39,994 bases of DNA from an uncultured Lachnospiraceae bacterium (lineage in GTDB: Bacteria; Bacillota; Clostridia; Lachnospirales; Lachnospiraceae). The DNA lies in contig CANQUG010000032.1 in assembly GCA_947626985.1 (NCBI GenBank), positions 1-39,994 of the forward strand, in the 5' to 3' direction. Under the pieces are notes generated by a model, which did no database searches, was not told the origin of the DNA, and saw nothing but the letters and a program-made list of their open reading frames with translations. Each line of letters starts with the position of its first letter. Position 1 is the first letter of the stretch. The position numbers and the translations under genes were made by a program. Below, piece after piece: positions 24,791 to 33,091 of this stretch.

Positions 24791-25854
24791 CATCTCCCGA
24801 AATACTCCCTGTTCCTCAGAAACTCCTTTCCATAAGGCTTATATTCCCCGGCCTTCCTATGGTATTCCAGCGCCTGCTCCCTCATCCCCATCCTGTCATA
24901 ACACACGCTCAGCTGCAGACAGGGCAGATATCCATAGCACTCTTCATTGCGAAAACCGCCATTTTTTCCTCTCTCAGGCGTTCGCAAAGCCCCCTCGTAC
25001 CAGAATACCGCCTGCTCCCACATCCCCCTGTCCAGGAAATGCTTTCCCAAATCGCAGCAGAGCTCCCCACCCGGCACACGGAAGGAAAGACCCCTTAAGA
25101 GAAATTCCAGCGCCTGCCCCTCCTCTCCAAGCCGGTAACAGCTGTAAGCCCCGATCCTGCAGGCCTCTACCTGATTTTCCACATAAGCTCCCTGCATCTC
25201 CAAAAAAATAAGGAAGTTTTTCACCGCTTCCCCGTACTTTCCATGATAATACAATTCTCTCCCATAATAAAACCGGTCCCTGGGACCAAAACTCTCTCCC
25301 TGCTCCCTCATCCTCTCGTAAATATCCAGATTTCTCGTCCCATACACCTTTTTTATGCTCCAATGCTCCACTTCCGCATCCAGATATTCCACTTTTCCTG
25401 ACACGGCAATCGCCTCATGGACTCGTCCCTTCCACAAAAACCCACTCTTTCTTCTCAGCAGTCTCTCCCTGTAATAGGAAAAATTCCCCTTCCCCCTCTC
25501 GTCAAATCCTGTAACATATTTCATCATCACAGCATCTGCGCTGCCGTCCCCCTGCTCCTTCCAGGCAATCAGCTTCTCCCTCTCTCCATCCCTCATCACG
25601 TCATCCGCATCCAGCCACATACAATAATCCATAGTTCCCATGGAAAAGGAAAAGTTCCTGGCAGCAGAAAAATCATCTCTCCAGGGAAATTCGTATATGC
25701 GGTCCGTATACTTTGCCGCAATCTCCCTCGTCCTGTCCGCCGACCCCGTATCTACGATGACAATCTCATCCACCGCATCCTTCACCGAGTCCAGACATCT
25801 CCCCAGAACAGCCTCCTCATCCCGCACGATCATACACAGACTGACAGTAACCAT
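24790..25854 (-). CDS. GT2 glycosyltransferase with C-terminal TPR-like repeats
   Basis: This 354-residue protein starts with a family 2 glycosyltransferase domain: VSLCMIVRDEEAVLGRCLDS, IVIVDTGSADRT, FPWRDDFSAARNFS and the metal/nucleotide-binding WLDADDVM (a D-x-D motif). Residues ~200-350 form helical repeats of TPR type (YHGKYGEAVKNFLIFLE, RLGEEGQALEFLLRGL, RMGMREQALEYHRKAGEY). This is the layout of protein-glycosylating enzymes such as SunS-like transferases. AAAGGAG precedes the ATG. The collagen-like gene follows after 64 bases on the same strand. In Clostridioides difficile the GT2 enzyme SgtA glycosylates the neighbouring BclA3, so I infer that this enzyme decorates the collagen-like protein. 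A role on other targets is not excluded. Confidence 0.88.
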   Translation of the reverse strand: MVTVSLCMIVRDEEAVLGRCLDSVKDAVDEIVIVDTGSADRTREIAAKYTDRIYEFPWRDDFSAARNFSFSMGTMDYCMWLDADDVMRDGEREKLIAWKEQGDGSADAVMMKYVTGFDERGKGNFSYYRERLLRRKSGFLWKGRVHEAIAVSGKVEYLDAEVEHWSIKKVYGTRNLDIYERMREQGESFGPRDRFYYGRELYYHGKYGEAVKNFLIFLEMQGAYVENQVEACRIGAYSCYRLGEEGQALEFLLRGLSFRVPGGELCCDLGKHFLDRGMWEQAVFWYEGALRTPERGKNGGFRNEECYGYLPCLQLSVCYDRMGMREQALEYHRKAGEYKPYGKEFLRNREYFGR

Positions 25855-26204
25855 TGCACTCTCCTTTACAGCAAAAATGTTCCTCCTACCAGTCTATTCT
25901 CCACCTCCCGATTGTTTCCCGCTGCGGTATCTCCCAGACTCTCCCGCGCTGATGAAAAAGCCTGTCGAAGGCACAATGTTTGTCAGACTAATCATACCCG
26001 CACTAATCAGAATTCCTGCCGACGACGCAATGCTTCGTCGAACCGATTCATCCCCACACCAATAAAAAATTCTGCCCAAAGCAGCTTGCCCGATACGCCA
26101 TAAATCCGCTATATACTTATAACAGACAAAAAAGATCCGCCGGTCAAAAGTCGTCTCCAAAATGAAAACAAACTTCCAACCGGCGAACCATCGAAAAATA
26201 CCAT
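25855..26204. other. Noncoding region between sulfatase and glycosyltransferase genes
   Basis: This 350-base gap contains the terminator at 26128-26185 and a short CGACGA/TCGTCG hairpin near 26020-26041. An open minus-strand frame (25894-26160) starts with TTG inside the terminator loop and has no family resemblance, so I do not call it. Confidence 0.5.
26128..26185 (-). terminator. Rho-independent terminator of the sulfatase operon
   Basis: On the minus strand CGCCGGTTGGAAGT pairs with ACTTTTGACCGGCG (14 pairs, three of them G-U) across a 20-base loop, followed after GATC by TTTTTT (26128-26133). It starts 20 bases after the sulfatase stop. Confidence 0.8.
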
Positions 26205-27569
26205 TTATTCCCAGGGAAGAATTTCCGGAGCTTCCTCCCCCGCTTCTCTCATCTTTCTCACCAGAATACGGGCAAGCTCTTCACGCACCCGAACGTAATC
26301 AGGATGCTGCGCCAGATTTACCAGTTCCATGGGATCCGCTTTCAGATCATAAAGAAAATCCTCCACATAGCGGGAACTGCCGCCTTCCGTCCATCCGTCG
26401 GAATCAGGAGCATATACACTGTACAGATAGTCAGGCGTATGAATGCATCTTCCCGTACGGCTTTCACTGATCTGGGCGAATACCAGATTTTCCCGTCCTT
26501 CCGTCTGAAAATCCGCAACCTTCCTCAAATCCTCTCCAATCATCGCATCGCCCACATCCACACCTGCCGCAGCCAGAATCGTTTTCGGCAGGCTTGCGGT
26601 GCTCACCAGCTCCCGGATCCGTTTTCCCCCTGTGAAGCCCGGTCCGCGAATAATCAGCGGAACACGAAGACAGGCAGAGTGACAGGATCTTTTATAATCA
26701 TCCGTCCCCACACAGTGAGGATCCCGATTCCGCGTACCGAAATGCGCCCCGTGATCCGAAGTGTAAACCAGAAGAGTGTTCTCATAGACGCCCATCTCCT
26801 TCAGCCTTCCGATCAGCCTTCCCAGATTAACGTCCACACTCTCGCAGCAGCTGAGATAATCCGGATACATTTCTTCCGCATTCCCCTTCAGAGCCGCCAG
26901 ATCTCCGGGAAGTTCGAACTCCCTGAAGCGCTCCCGGGCGCCTTCAGGCCCCTCGCAGCGTCCTCTGTCATTCTGGTGATGGGGTTCAATATGAGAAACC
27001 ATGAGGAAAAACGGCTTCTCCCCCTTCCAGGTATCCAGATATTCCAGCGCAAAATCCGTAATGCAGTCCGCCCGATAGCCGTGAAATTCTCTCTTTTTCA
27101 TATGTTCGTCGAATACGCAGCCGTCATATCCATGGGAGGTAAACTCCAGCACATCCGCCGCCCTCCAGAATCCACGGTAGCCCCCTCTTCTCTCCGGGGG
27201 AATCGCCCTGGTCTCAAAATCTTCCAGCGGCGGCTTCCTGTAGTCCTCCAGCCGGCTGGCCAGATGCCATTTCCCCACATAAGCCGTGTCGTAACCGTTT
27301 TCCTCAAAATACTCCGCAATGGTTTTCACCCCGGACGGCAGGGGCTGGCCATTCCGCCAGCACCCGATTTGGGAGGGATACTGTCCCGTCTGGAACAGAG
27401 CCCTGCAGGGTCCGCACACCGGCTGAGCCGTATATGCTTCCTCGAACAGAACCCCTTCCTCCGCCAGCCGGTCCGCATAGGGGCTCACATTCAGCTTCTG
27501 CCCGTAACACCCCATCGTATCCGCTCTCTGCTGATCCGAAAAGTAAAACAGAATATTCGGCCGATCCAT
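26205..27569 (-). CDS. Sulfatase (type I, formylglycine-dependent)
   Basis: A 454-residue cytoplasmic sulfatase without a signal peptide. Key sites are FYFSDQQRAD (metal Asp12), QPVCGPCRALFQTG with the formylglycine precursor Cys52 in C-x-P-C-R, GKWHLAS and YTSDHGAHFG with the second metal ligands. The Cys-type motif in an anaerobe implies maturation by a radical-SAM enzyme (anSME), which is not in this window. Serine of the usual C-x-P-S-R is Cys here; such variation is tolerated in the S1 family. It is the last gene of an operon with a carbohydrate importer (10 bases after the permease stop), so it likely removes sulfate from an imported sugar. The exact sulfated substrate is not readable. 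Confidence 0.92.
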   Translation of the reverse strand: MDRPNILFYFSDQQRADTMGCYGQKLNVSPYADRLAEEGVLFEEAYTAQPVCGPCRALFQTGQYPSQIGCWRNGQPLPSGVKTIAEYFEENGYDTAYVGKWHLASRLEDYRKPPLEDFETRAIPPERRGGYRGFWRAADVLEFTSHGYDGCVFDEHMKKREFHGYRADCITDFALEYLDTWKGEKPFFLMVSHIEPHHQNDRGRCEGPEGARERFREFELPGDLAALKGNAEEMYPDYLSCCESVDVNLGRLIGRLKEMGVYENTLLVYTSDHGAHFGTRNRDPHCVGTDDYKRSCHSACLRVPLIIRGPGFTGGKRIRELVSTASLPKTILAAAGVDVGDAMIGEDLRKVADFQTEGRENLVFAQISESRTGRCIHTPDYLYSVYAPDSDGWTEGGSSRYVEDFLYDLKADPMELVNLAQHPDYVRVREELARILVRKMREAGEEAPEILPWE

Positions 27570-27579
27570 GAATCCCTCC

Positions 27580-28443
27580 TCACTTCAGTCCCGACGTCAC
27601 GATTCCCTGTACAAAATATTTCTGAGCACAAAGGAAAATCACAATCATGGGGACAACAATGAGAACGGCGGCCGCCATCAGATAGTTCCACTGCGTGTAG
27701 CTGTCCGTCTTAAACATGGTGAGCGCCAGCTGCACCGTCTTCTTCGACTCGGCGTTGGTCATAACCAGAGGCCAGAGATAGTCGTTCCATACCGCCACCG
27801 CCTTCATAAGTCCCAGTGTAGCCAGAAGAGATTTCGAGTTCGGCAGATAAATGGTAAAATATGTCTTCCATCTATTCGCGCCGTCGATTTCCGCGGCTTC
27901 ATCCAGAGAACGGGGAAAGTTCTCATAAAACTGTTTGCTTAAAAAGACGCCGTAGGAACCGGCCACCAGCGGGATCACAAGGCCCGCATAGGTATTGATC
28001 AGTCCCGTTCCGCCCATGCCGAAGAGGTTGTTTCCTCCCAGAAAAGGAAACTTCGCCATAATAAGGAATGTGGGAAGCATGGTCACCTGGGGAGGCATCA
28101 TCAGTCCCACCATGAGAAACAGAAACAGAATCTGCGAACCCCGGAATTTCAGTCTGGCAAAGGCGTATCCCGCTATGGTGTTGAACAGCAGGGAAAAGAC
28201 CACCGCCGCCAGCGTAATAACCAGAGAATTCCGGAAGTACACCAGCCAGTCTCCCGAGGTCATGGCTCCCACATAATTTGCCAGAGAAAAGCTCTCCGGA
28301 AACAGGCGGAAGGTCGACGTCCGGATCTCCTCAATGGTCTTGAATGACGTCAGAAACATCAGAAGGACAGGAGAAAACATAAGGAACGAAGCCGCCGTCA
28401 TCAGAACTGTCCAGATTACGTTATTTACTTTTTCTTTTTTCAT
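27580..28443 (-). CDS. Carbohydrate ABC transporter permease, MalG type
   Basis: A 287-residue membrane protein of the CUT1 inner-membrane component family with about six spans. The cytoplasmic EAA loop is clear (DEAAEIDGANRWKTYFTIYLP), and the C-terminal AQKYFVQGIVTSGLK ending is typical of MalG-type subunits. I prefer ATG 28443 with GGAGGGAGAGG upstream; the open extension to 28470 overlaps the preceding permease gene. It starts 10 bases after the MalF-type stop. The ATPase is missing from the operon, as is usual in Firmicutes, which share one MsmX-like ATPase among several importers. Confidence 0.93.
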   Translation of the reverse strand: MKKEKVNNVIWTVLMTAASFLMFSPVLLMFLTSFKTIEEIRTSTFRLFPESFSLANYVGAMTSGDWLVYFRNSLVITLAAVVFSLLFNTIAGYAFARLKFRGSQILFLFLMVGLMMPPQVTMLPTFLIMAKFPFLGGNNLFGMGGTGLINTYAGLVIPLVAGSYGVFLSKQFYENFPRSLDEAAEIDGANRWKTYFTIYLPNSKSLLATLGLMKAVAVWNDYLWPLVMTNAESKKTVQLALTMFKTDSYTQWNYLMAAAVLIVVPMIVIFLCAQKYFVQGIVTSGLK

Positions 28444-28453
28444 CCTCTCCCTC

Positions 28454-29365
28454 CTATGACACATCCACATCCTGCCCGCCGCTGCCGAACTTGAATACCA
28501 GTATGGTCACCAGCATGGAAAACAGCAGAAGCATCACGGACATGGCTCCGGCATATCCCATCTTAAACTCCAGGAATGCCCTCCGGTAAATCTGATGCAC
28601 CACCGTAGTGGTACGGTCCAGAGGACCTCCTCCTGTCATAATATTGATCTGCTCAAACACGGAAAAGCTGTTCACAATTCCCGTCACCAGAAGGAAAAAC
28701 GTAGTCGGCCTGAGCATGGGCCAGGTAATGCTCAAAAATTTCCGGATGGCGCCCGCTCCGTCCAGAGAGGCCGCCTCATACAGAGAATCCGGTATGGAGG
28801 TAAGTCCGGACAGAAAGATCACCATGGAATAACCGCAGCTCTTCCAGATACTCATCACCACCACACATCCCATGGCCATGTTCGGATCTCCCAGCCACTG
28901 CTTTATGGAAAATCCGAAGCTCTTCAGAATCGCATTGAGAAGTCCATAGGTAGGATCGTAAATCCACAGCCATACCATGGACATACACACCATGGACATA
29001 ACATTCGGAAGATAAAAGGCTGTGCGGAATATGGGAATCAGTCTGGACTTCCTGTACAGCAGAACCGCTACAAAAAGTCCCAGCGCCAGCTGCGGAAACA
29101 GCGTCAGCACCGTATAAATCAGGGTATTGCCCACACCCGTGAGAAAATCCTCATCCGAAAACAGATTCGCATAATTCCTGAAACCCACGATCTCCGGCGG
29201 AGAATACAGGTTAAAATTCGTAATGCTGTAATAGATCACCACTCCTATGGGAATCAGAATAAAAACCGTAAAAATAAAATACGCAGGAAAAATCATGACA
29301 TAGGCGCATCGGTCCTGCCGGGACTTTTTCCTTCCTGCGGCAACGACGGGTTCGTTCACATCCAT
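28454..29365 (-). CDS. Carbohydrate ABC transporter permease, MalF type
   Basis: A 303-residue membrane protein of the CUT1 family with six predicted spans. The N-terminal cytoplasmic stretch is basic (GRKKSRQDR) and is followed by YVMIFPAYFIFTVFILIP. The EAA loop is LYEAASLDGAGAIRKFLSITWP. The NIMTGGGPLDRTTTVVHQIY segment is diagnostic of MalF/UgpA-type subunits. The ribosome site AAGGAGG is directly upstream of ATG 29365, and the gene begins 20 bases after the binding-protein stop. Confidence 0.93.
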   Translation of the reverse strand: MDVNEPVVAAGRKKSRQDRCAYVMIFPAYFIFTVFILIPIGVVIYYSITNFNLYSPPEIVGFRNYANLFSDEDFLTGVGNTLIYTVLTLFPQLALGLFVAVLLYRKSRLIPIFRTAFYLPNVMSMVCMSMVWLWIYDPTYGLLNAILKSFGFSIKQWLGDPNMAMGCVVVMSIWKSCGYSMVIFLSGLTSIPDSLYEAASLDGAGAIRKFLSITWPMLRPTTFFLLVTGIVNSFSVFEQINIMTGGGPLDRTTTVVHQIYRRAFLEFKMGYAGAMSVMLLLFSMLVTILVFKFGSGGQDVDVS

Positions 29366-29385
29366 CTCCTCCTTCTCGCAGCATT

Positions 29386-30654
29386 TTACTGATTATCAAT
29401 CTCACTCTGAATCTCCCCGGCAGCGTCGTTCATGGCCTCCTCGGGAGTCTTCACATCATACATGATTTCTTCCAGAGCGGAGCTCACAATATTATACACG
29501 GAATTGGAGTAGGCCACTTTGGGAGAGCCGGTCCCGCAGTTGATGGCTTCATAAATGACGCTGTTTTTCTCGGGATCTCTGGCGATAAATTCTTCCTTCA
29601 GAGACTCCCGCAGAGGCGTGGCGCCGATTTCTTCATAGCGGTTCCACATTTCCTCCCCTTCGGAAATATATTCCATAAATCTCCAGGCTTCATCCGGCGC
29701 TTTCGTCTCGCCGCTCATGAAAAGGAAGGTCACGCCGCAGAATGTGGCCTGTACCTTGCCTGTGAGAGGCGGCGCCAGGGCGATTTTTCCTTCCAGTTCT
29801 CCCTGATTCATATTCTGAAAATCCTGATCGTTGCCCATGGTCATGGCCGCCAGTCCCATGGAGAAGGGATTCTGATCCACTGTACTGCAGTCCCAGGGGA
29901 TCGTTCCCGCATCTCTGATTTCCTTCATAAACTCCGCGGCCTGAATGGCCTCAGGGGTATTCACAAGTACCGTATCGTTCTCCTCATCCACCAGATTTTT
30001 TACTCCGTTCTGCTCGATGAAAATGGAATAATACTGATGAAGAGCGCTTCCTGATGTGGGCATGGCGAAACCGGTCTGTACCACCTGATCCCCGTCCTTT
30101 TTAACCAGAGCCAGATGAGCCGTCATCAGTTCCTCCCATGTGGCGGGGGGATTTTCGGGATCCAGCCCCGCTTCCTGAAACAGTTCCTTATTATAGATGA
30201 GCATGCGCGGATCGGGGAAAACAGCAATCCCGTACAGGTGATCTCCCACAGAACCCAGCTTCAGCGCATTCTCCATGAAATCCTCCCGGCCTTCCCAGTT
30301 CTCCGCATATGCGTCCAGGGCTGCGTACTGTCCCAGAGGCACACGCGTTCCCATGGAAGCCATGGAGAAACAGATCACATCGGGGGCAGTGCCGGAAGCA
30401 AAGCCCGTATTCAGCTTCGTCTCAAAGTCGTCTCCCCAGGGAGCTTCCTGATACTCGATCTCAATATCAGGATTCTCCGCTTCAAACCGCTCTACCAGTC
30501 CGTTCCAGTAGTCTCTTCTCTCCGGCTCCGTCCCTGCTCTCAAAAATACCAGTCTGGTTTTTTCCTCCGTCCCTTCAGCCCCGTAAGCCACAGTTCCGAG
30601 CAGAGCGGAAGCGGTCATCACCAGCGCCGTCAGCATTGCAATTCTGCGTTTCAT
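29386..30654 (-). CDS. Sugar-binding protein of the ABC importer, without a lipobox
   Basis: A 422-residue extracytoplasmic binding protein of SBP family 1. Typical strings are RLVFLRAGTEPERRDYWNGL, FASGTAPDVICFSMAS and LYGIAVFPDPRMLIYNKELF. The N-terminus is a signal peptide (MKRRIAMLTALVMTAS) with an apparent signal-peptidase I site (VAYG-A, about residue 25). I see no lipobox cysteine, which is odd because Gram-positive binding proteins are normally lipid-anchored. ATG 30654 follows GGAGG. It is the first gene of the binding protein-permease-permease-sulfatase operon. The ligand is presumably a sulfated or acidic sugar, from the sulfatase in the operon. Confidence 0.9.
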   Translation of the reverse strand: MKRRIAMLTALVMTASALLGTVAYGAEGTEEKTRLVFLRAGTEPERRDYWNGLVERFEAENPDIEIEYQEAPWGDDFETKLNTGFASGTAPDVICFSMASMGTRVPLGQYAALDAYAENWEGREDFMENALKLGSVGDHLYGIAVFPDPRMLIYNKELFQEAGLDPENPPATWEELMTAHLALVKKDGDQVVQTGFAMPTSGSALHQYYSIFIEQNGVKNLVDEENDTVLVNTPEAIQAAEFMKEIRDAGTIPWDCSTVDQNPFSMGLAAMTMGNDQDFQNMNQGELEGKIALAPPLTGKVQATFCGVTFLFMSGETKAPDEAWRFMEYISEGEEMWNRYEEIGATPLRESLKEEFIARDPEKNSVIYEAINCGTGSPKVAYSNSVYNIVSSALEEIMYDVKTPEEAMNDAAGEIQSEIDNQ

Positions 30655-30735
30655 TTCGTCTACCTCCGTTTTCCTCTATTTTTTACCCGGCCGTATATTT
30701 CAAAAATTCTGAATACTCCAGCCAGGGTTATTCGA

Positions 30736-30741
30736 ATTATA
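30736..30741 (-). promoter_or_regulatory. Candidate -10 box of the ABC-importer operon
   Basis: A perfect TATAAT on the minus strand sits 82 bases before the binding-protein ATG. No good -35 is found at 16-18 bases (only TGGATT), as expected for an activator-dependent promoter. It touches the T-tract of the regulator terminator. Confidence 0.4.
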
Positions 30742-30792
30742 AAAAAAACAGAGTGCAAAATCCATGATTCTGATTGGGTAATCTTTGCACTC
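30741..30792 (-). terminator. Rho-independent terminator of the AraC-type regulator
   Basis: On the minus strand GAGTGCAAA pairs with TTTGCACTC (nine pairs, plus weaker inner pairing over a long loop), followed by CTGTTTTTTTT with eight T (30741-30748). It begins 73 bases after the regulator stop. Confidence 0.75.
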
Positions 30793-30864
30793 CGTTTCGC
30801 TTTTTATACAAATTTTCTTTATATTATTTATCTATCGCATATAATTCTGTATTTTTGTATCTAT

Positions 30865-32427
30865 TCATGATTTTTTTGCACGAAAGTTCTTTTTCCGGTA
30901 TTCCATAGGGGATACGCCCATTTTTTCCTTAAACACACGGCTGAAATGCGCCGTGTCAAAGAACCCCGTCATCTCCGCCACCTCCTGAATGGAGCAGTTG
31001 CCGTACTTCAAAGAATGACAGGCGTTCTTCAGCCGGACCTCCTGGAGATACTCGCTGAAACGCTGGCCTGTTTCTCTCTTGAACAGCACAGAGACATAGG
31101 ATCTGCTTAAATGAGCGCGGTCTGCCAGAAGCTCCAGGGAAATCCGCTCCCCGTAATGCTCCTCCACGAACCGGATAATTTCCTGCACAGGAGGAGAATA
31201 CCGGTTCCGCCGGAATTTCCTGTTCAGTATCCTGCAGATCAGACAGAGGGCGCTCTCCATCTCCTCCTGAAACAGGGAAAAAGAGGAATATTCTTTTCCC
31301 AGAAGCAGGATAATCTCCCTGAGCCGGGGATTGTCCTCCTCATCAGAGACGCTTTCCTGAAATTTTCTCAGATATGCCGCCAGAACCATCCTTCCCAGAG
31401 CAAGGACATAAACCATATGCAGATCCTCCGCAGCTTTCAGGGAATTAAAAAATTCAAGGCCCTTCCGGGACGCCGGAGAAAAATCCTGCTGTTCCAGAAG
31501 CTCCCATATTTCCCGGAGCCTGCGGCCAAAGATCCCGCAGGGCTTTTCTTCCCCGGCAGCCTTGATATTCTTAAAACACCGGCATCCGGAAATCCCGAAA
31601 AACTTACGGTTCATCCCCGCCGTCCACGCCTGACGGCACAGCTGGGAAATCCAGTCGTATCCGCTCTCCACATCGCTCAGTCCCACATACACGTCAGAGC
31701 CCATATGGGCCGCCAGAAGATGACAGAGACGTTCTCCCCATTCATCGTCTTTCGGGCCTTCAGAGGAATTAAAAATCACAAAGAATTCCTGACTGCCGGA
31801 CTGAAAGCAGAAAAACCGCTCCTCCTTTTCCTCAAAAAAAAGATGGAGAAGCTCCATCACCCTTTCTCTGAGGACAAACTCTTCGAAGAAAACAGCTGCA
31901 GCAGCCAGATCCTCCGCTCTCAGTCCGATATTCAGTTCCCGCAGATATTCCTCAGCCTTCCCGGCCTTCGGAAGGTCCAGACGCAAAAAGCGGCGCATCC
32001 CGGCCTCCTGGCGCAGAGCCAGTTCTTCCTCGTCCGCCTTTTTCCTTCCGTCCCGCTGTTCCAGGAACAGCGCGGCTTCTTCCAGAATTCTTTCCAGTTC
32101 CTCCCCGGTGATCTCCGACTTCAGAATAAATTCGTTGGCCCCCAGACGCATGGCCTGCCGGACGCAGTGAAACTCGTCATAAGCGCTGAGAATCACCTTA
32201 TATGCTCCATCCTTGCGCTTCTTCATCTCCCTGAGGAGTTCCAGTCCGTCCATAACCGGCATGCGGATATCCGTAAGCAGAACATCCGTCTCCTGGTCCG
32301 ACAGATAATCCAGCGCCTGACGGCCATTGGAAAAGGTCTCCACATGGCAGCGAAGCTTCAGCTTCCCGATCTGGTTGCACAGCCACTGCCTGGTGACGCT
32401 TTCATCTTCTACGATAACAATTTTCAT
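30865..32427 (-). CDS. YesN-type response regulator with AraC DNA-binding domain
   Basis: A 520-residue regulator. Residues 1 to about 120 form a receiver (MKIVIVEDES, LLTDIRMPVMDG with Asp53). A long middle region of about 300 residues has no family I recognise. The C-terminal ~100 residues are an AraC-type double helix-turn-helix (ISLELLADRAHLSRSYVSVLF, CSIQEVAEMTGFFDTAHFSRVF, then GVSPMEYRK). Such proteins normally pair with a YesM-type membrane kinase and activate the neighbouring sugar importer. No YesM kinase is adjacent here. I take ATG 32427, where the receiver begins, with AGGAG 11 bases upstream; the open frame to 32511 is likely leader. It is transcribed toward the importer operon but has its own terminator. 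Confidence 0.9.
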   Translation of the reverse strand: MKIVIVEDESVTRQWLCNQIGKLKLRCHVETFSNGRQALDYLSDQETDVLLTDIRMPVMDGLELLREMKKRKDGAYKVILSAYDEFHCVRQAMRLGANEFILKSEITGEELERILEEAALFLEQRDGRKKADEEELALRQEAGMRRFLRLDLPKAGKAEEYLRELNIGLRAEDLAAAAVFFEEFVLRERVMELLHLFFEEKEERFFCFQSGSQEFFVIFNSSEGPKDDEWGERLCHLLAAHMGSDVYVGLSDVESGYDWISQLCRQAWTAGMNRKFFGISGCRCFKNIKAAGEEKPCGIFGRRLREIWELLEQQDFSPASRKGLEFFNSLKAAEDLHMVYVLALGRMVLAAYLRKFQESVSDEEDNPRLREIILLLGKEYSSFSLFQEEMESALCLICRILNRKFRRNRYSPPVQEIIRFVEEHYGERISLELLADRAHLSRSYVSVLFKRETGQRFSEYLQEVRLKNACHSLKYGNCSIQEVAEMTGFFDTAHFSRVFKEKMGVSPMEYRKKNFRAKKS

Positions 32428-32622
32428 ATCCCTGTATTCTCCTGCCCTGGCGCTCAATCTCTCATTCCACTGCAGCTGCGCCCAATTCTTTCCAGTCATG
32501 GCCATGCTCACCGCAGAATTCTCGCCTGTCCGGCATATCTTCAGGACAGGAATCAGAGCTGCCTGCCGGCAGCCGGCGCTTCGCTTTGTATATTTCTTAT
32601 CTTTAGCATATATCTTATTTGC

Positions 32623-32631
32623 ATTATAACA
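32623..32631 (-). promoter_or_regulatory. Extended -10 promoter of the YesN-type regulator
   Basis: TGTTATAAT on the minus strand is a perfect extended -10 element. No good -35 is evident. The leader would be about 190 bases. Confidence 0.5.
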
Positions 32632-32905
32632 CTTGTGATTTAATAAGGAAAATTAGAATAATTACATGAAATCCATAAGTAAAATCGTATAAAGAAAGTA
32701 TCAGACTTTTATGCCGCTTACAGATTCCGAAGTACCTGTCCTATAACTGCCGGCTGCTGTAAATTCTGTAAGAACGTCTCGTTCTAATCACTAACAAATC
32801 TGCCGCCGAAATCCCTTATAAACACATGACTTGTGCGAATAATCAGCAGGTTTTACGTTTTGGCAGTAATTTATGAAGTTTTTTTATTCAATTTGTCCAT
32901 TTTCC

Positions 32906-32935
32906 TTGACTTCAAATGATCCGCCCATTTATTAT
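32906..32935 (+). promoter_or_regulatory. Sigma-A promoter of the large surface protein
   Basis: TTGACT (32906-32911) and TATTAT (32930-32935) are 18 bases apart. The leader is about 150 bases and holds a CCCTGT-TTTAT-ACAGGG hairpin. Confidence 0.65.
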
Positions 32936-33091
32936 AGAAGAAATCATTCGTGCAGCTTTTAGAAATACTGCTCATGAAAATCCCTGTTTTATACAGGGTA
33001 CGGCTGGATAACAGGAACGGAGGAATTTTTATGACATAATTTACAGGCGCGTACAAAAAAGAAAAATATGACAGCAGGAGGAATGCAAAAA

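Larger units (their letters stand above)
32428..33091. other. Divergent intergenic region between regulator and surface protein
   Basis: This 664-base gap carries both divergent promoters, a GCTGCC/GGCAGC hairpin in the regulator leader (about 32558-32574), a dyad AGAACG-TCT-CGTTCT (32771-32785), and, in the surface-protein leader, a CCCTGT/ACAGGG hairpin and a two-codon ORF (ATG-ACA-TAA) with an excellent GGAGG site near 33025-33045. No further gene was seen. Confidence 0.5.

Noticed and set aside
25894-26160. An 88-codon minus frame between sulfatase and glycosyltransferase
   Set aside because: It starts with TTG inside the terminator hairpin loop and has no recognisable family.
26304-27662. 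A 452-codon plus frame opposite the sulfatase
   Set aside because: Antisense shadow with no ribosome site or recognised domain.
32771-32785. LexA-like dyad AGAACG-TCT-CGTTCT
   Set aside because: The GAAC and GTTC halves are five bases apart rather than the four in the Firmicute LexA box, and it is not placed at a promoter.
32936-33091. Possible riboswitch in the leader of the surface protein
   Set aside because: Only a small six-pair hairpin is visible, and no conserved core such as that of cyclic-di-GMP riboswitches could be recognised.
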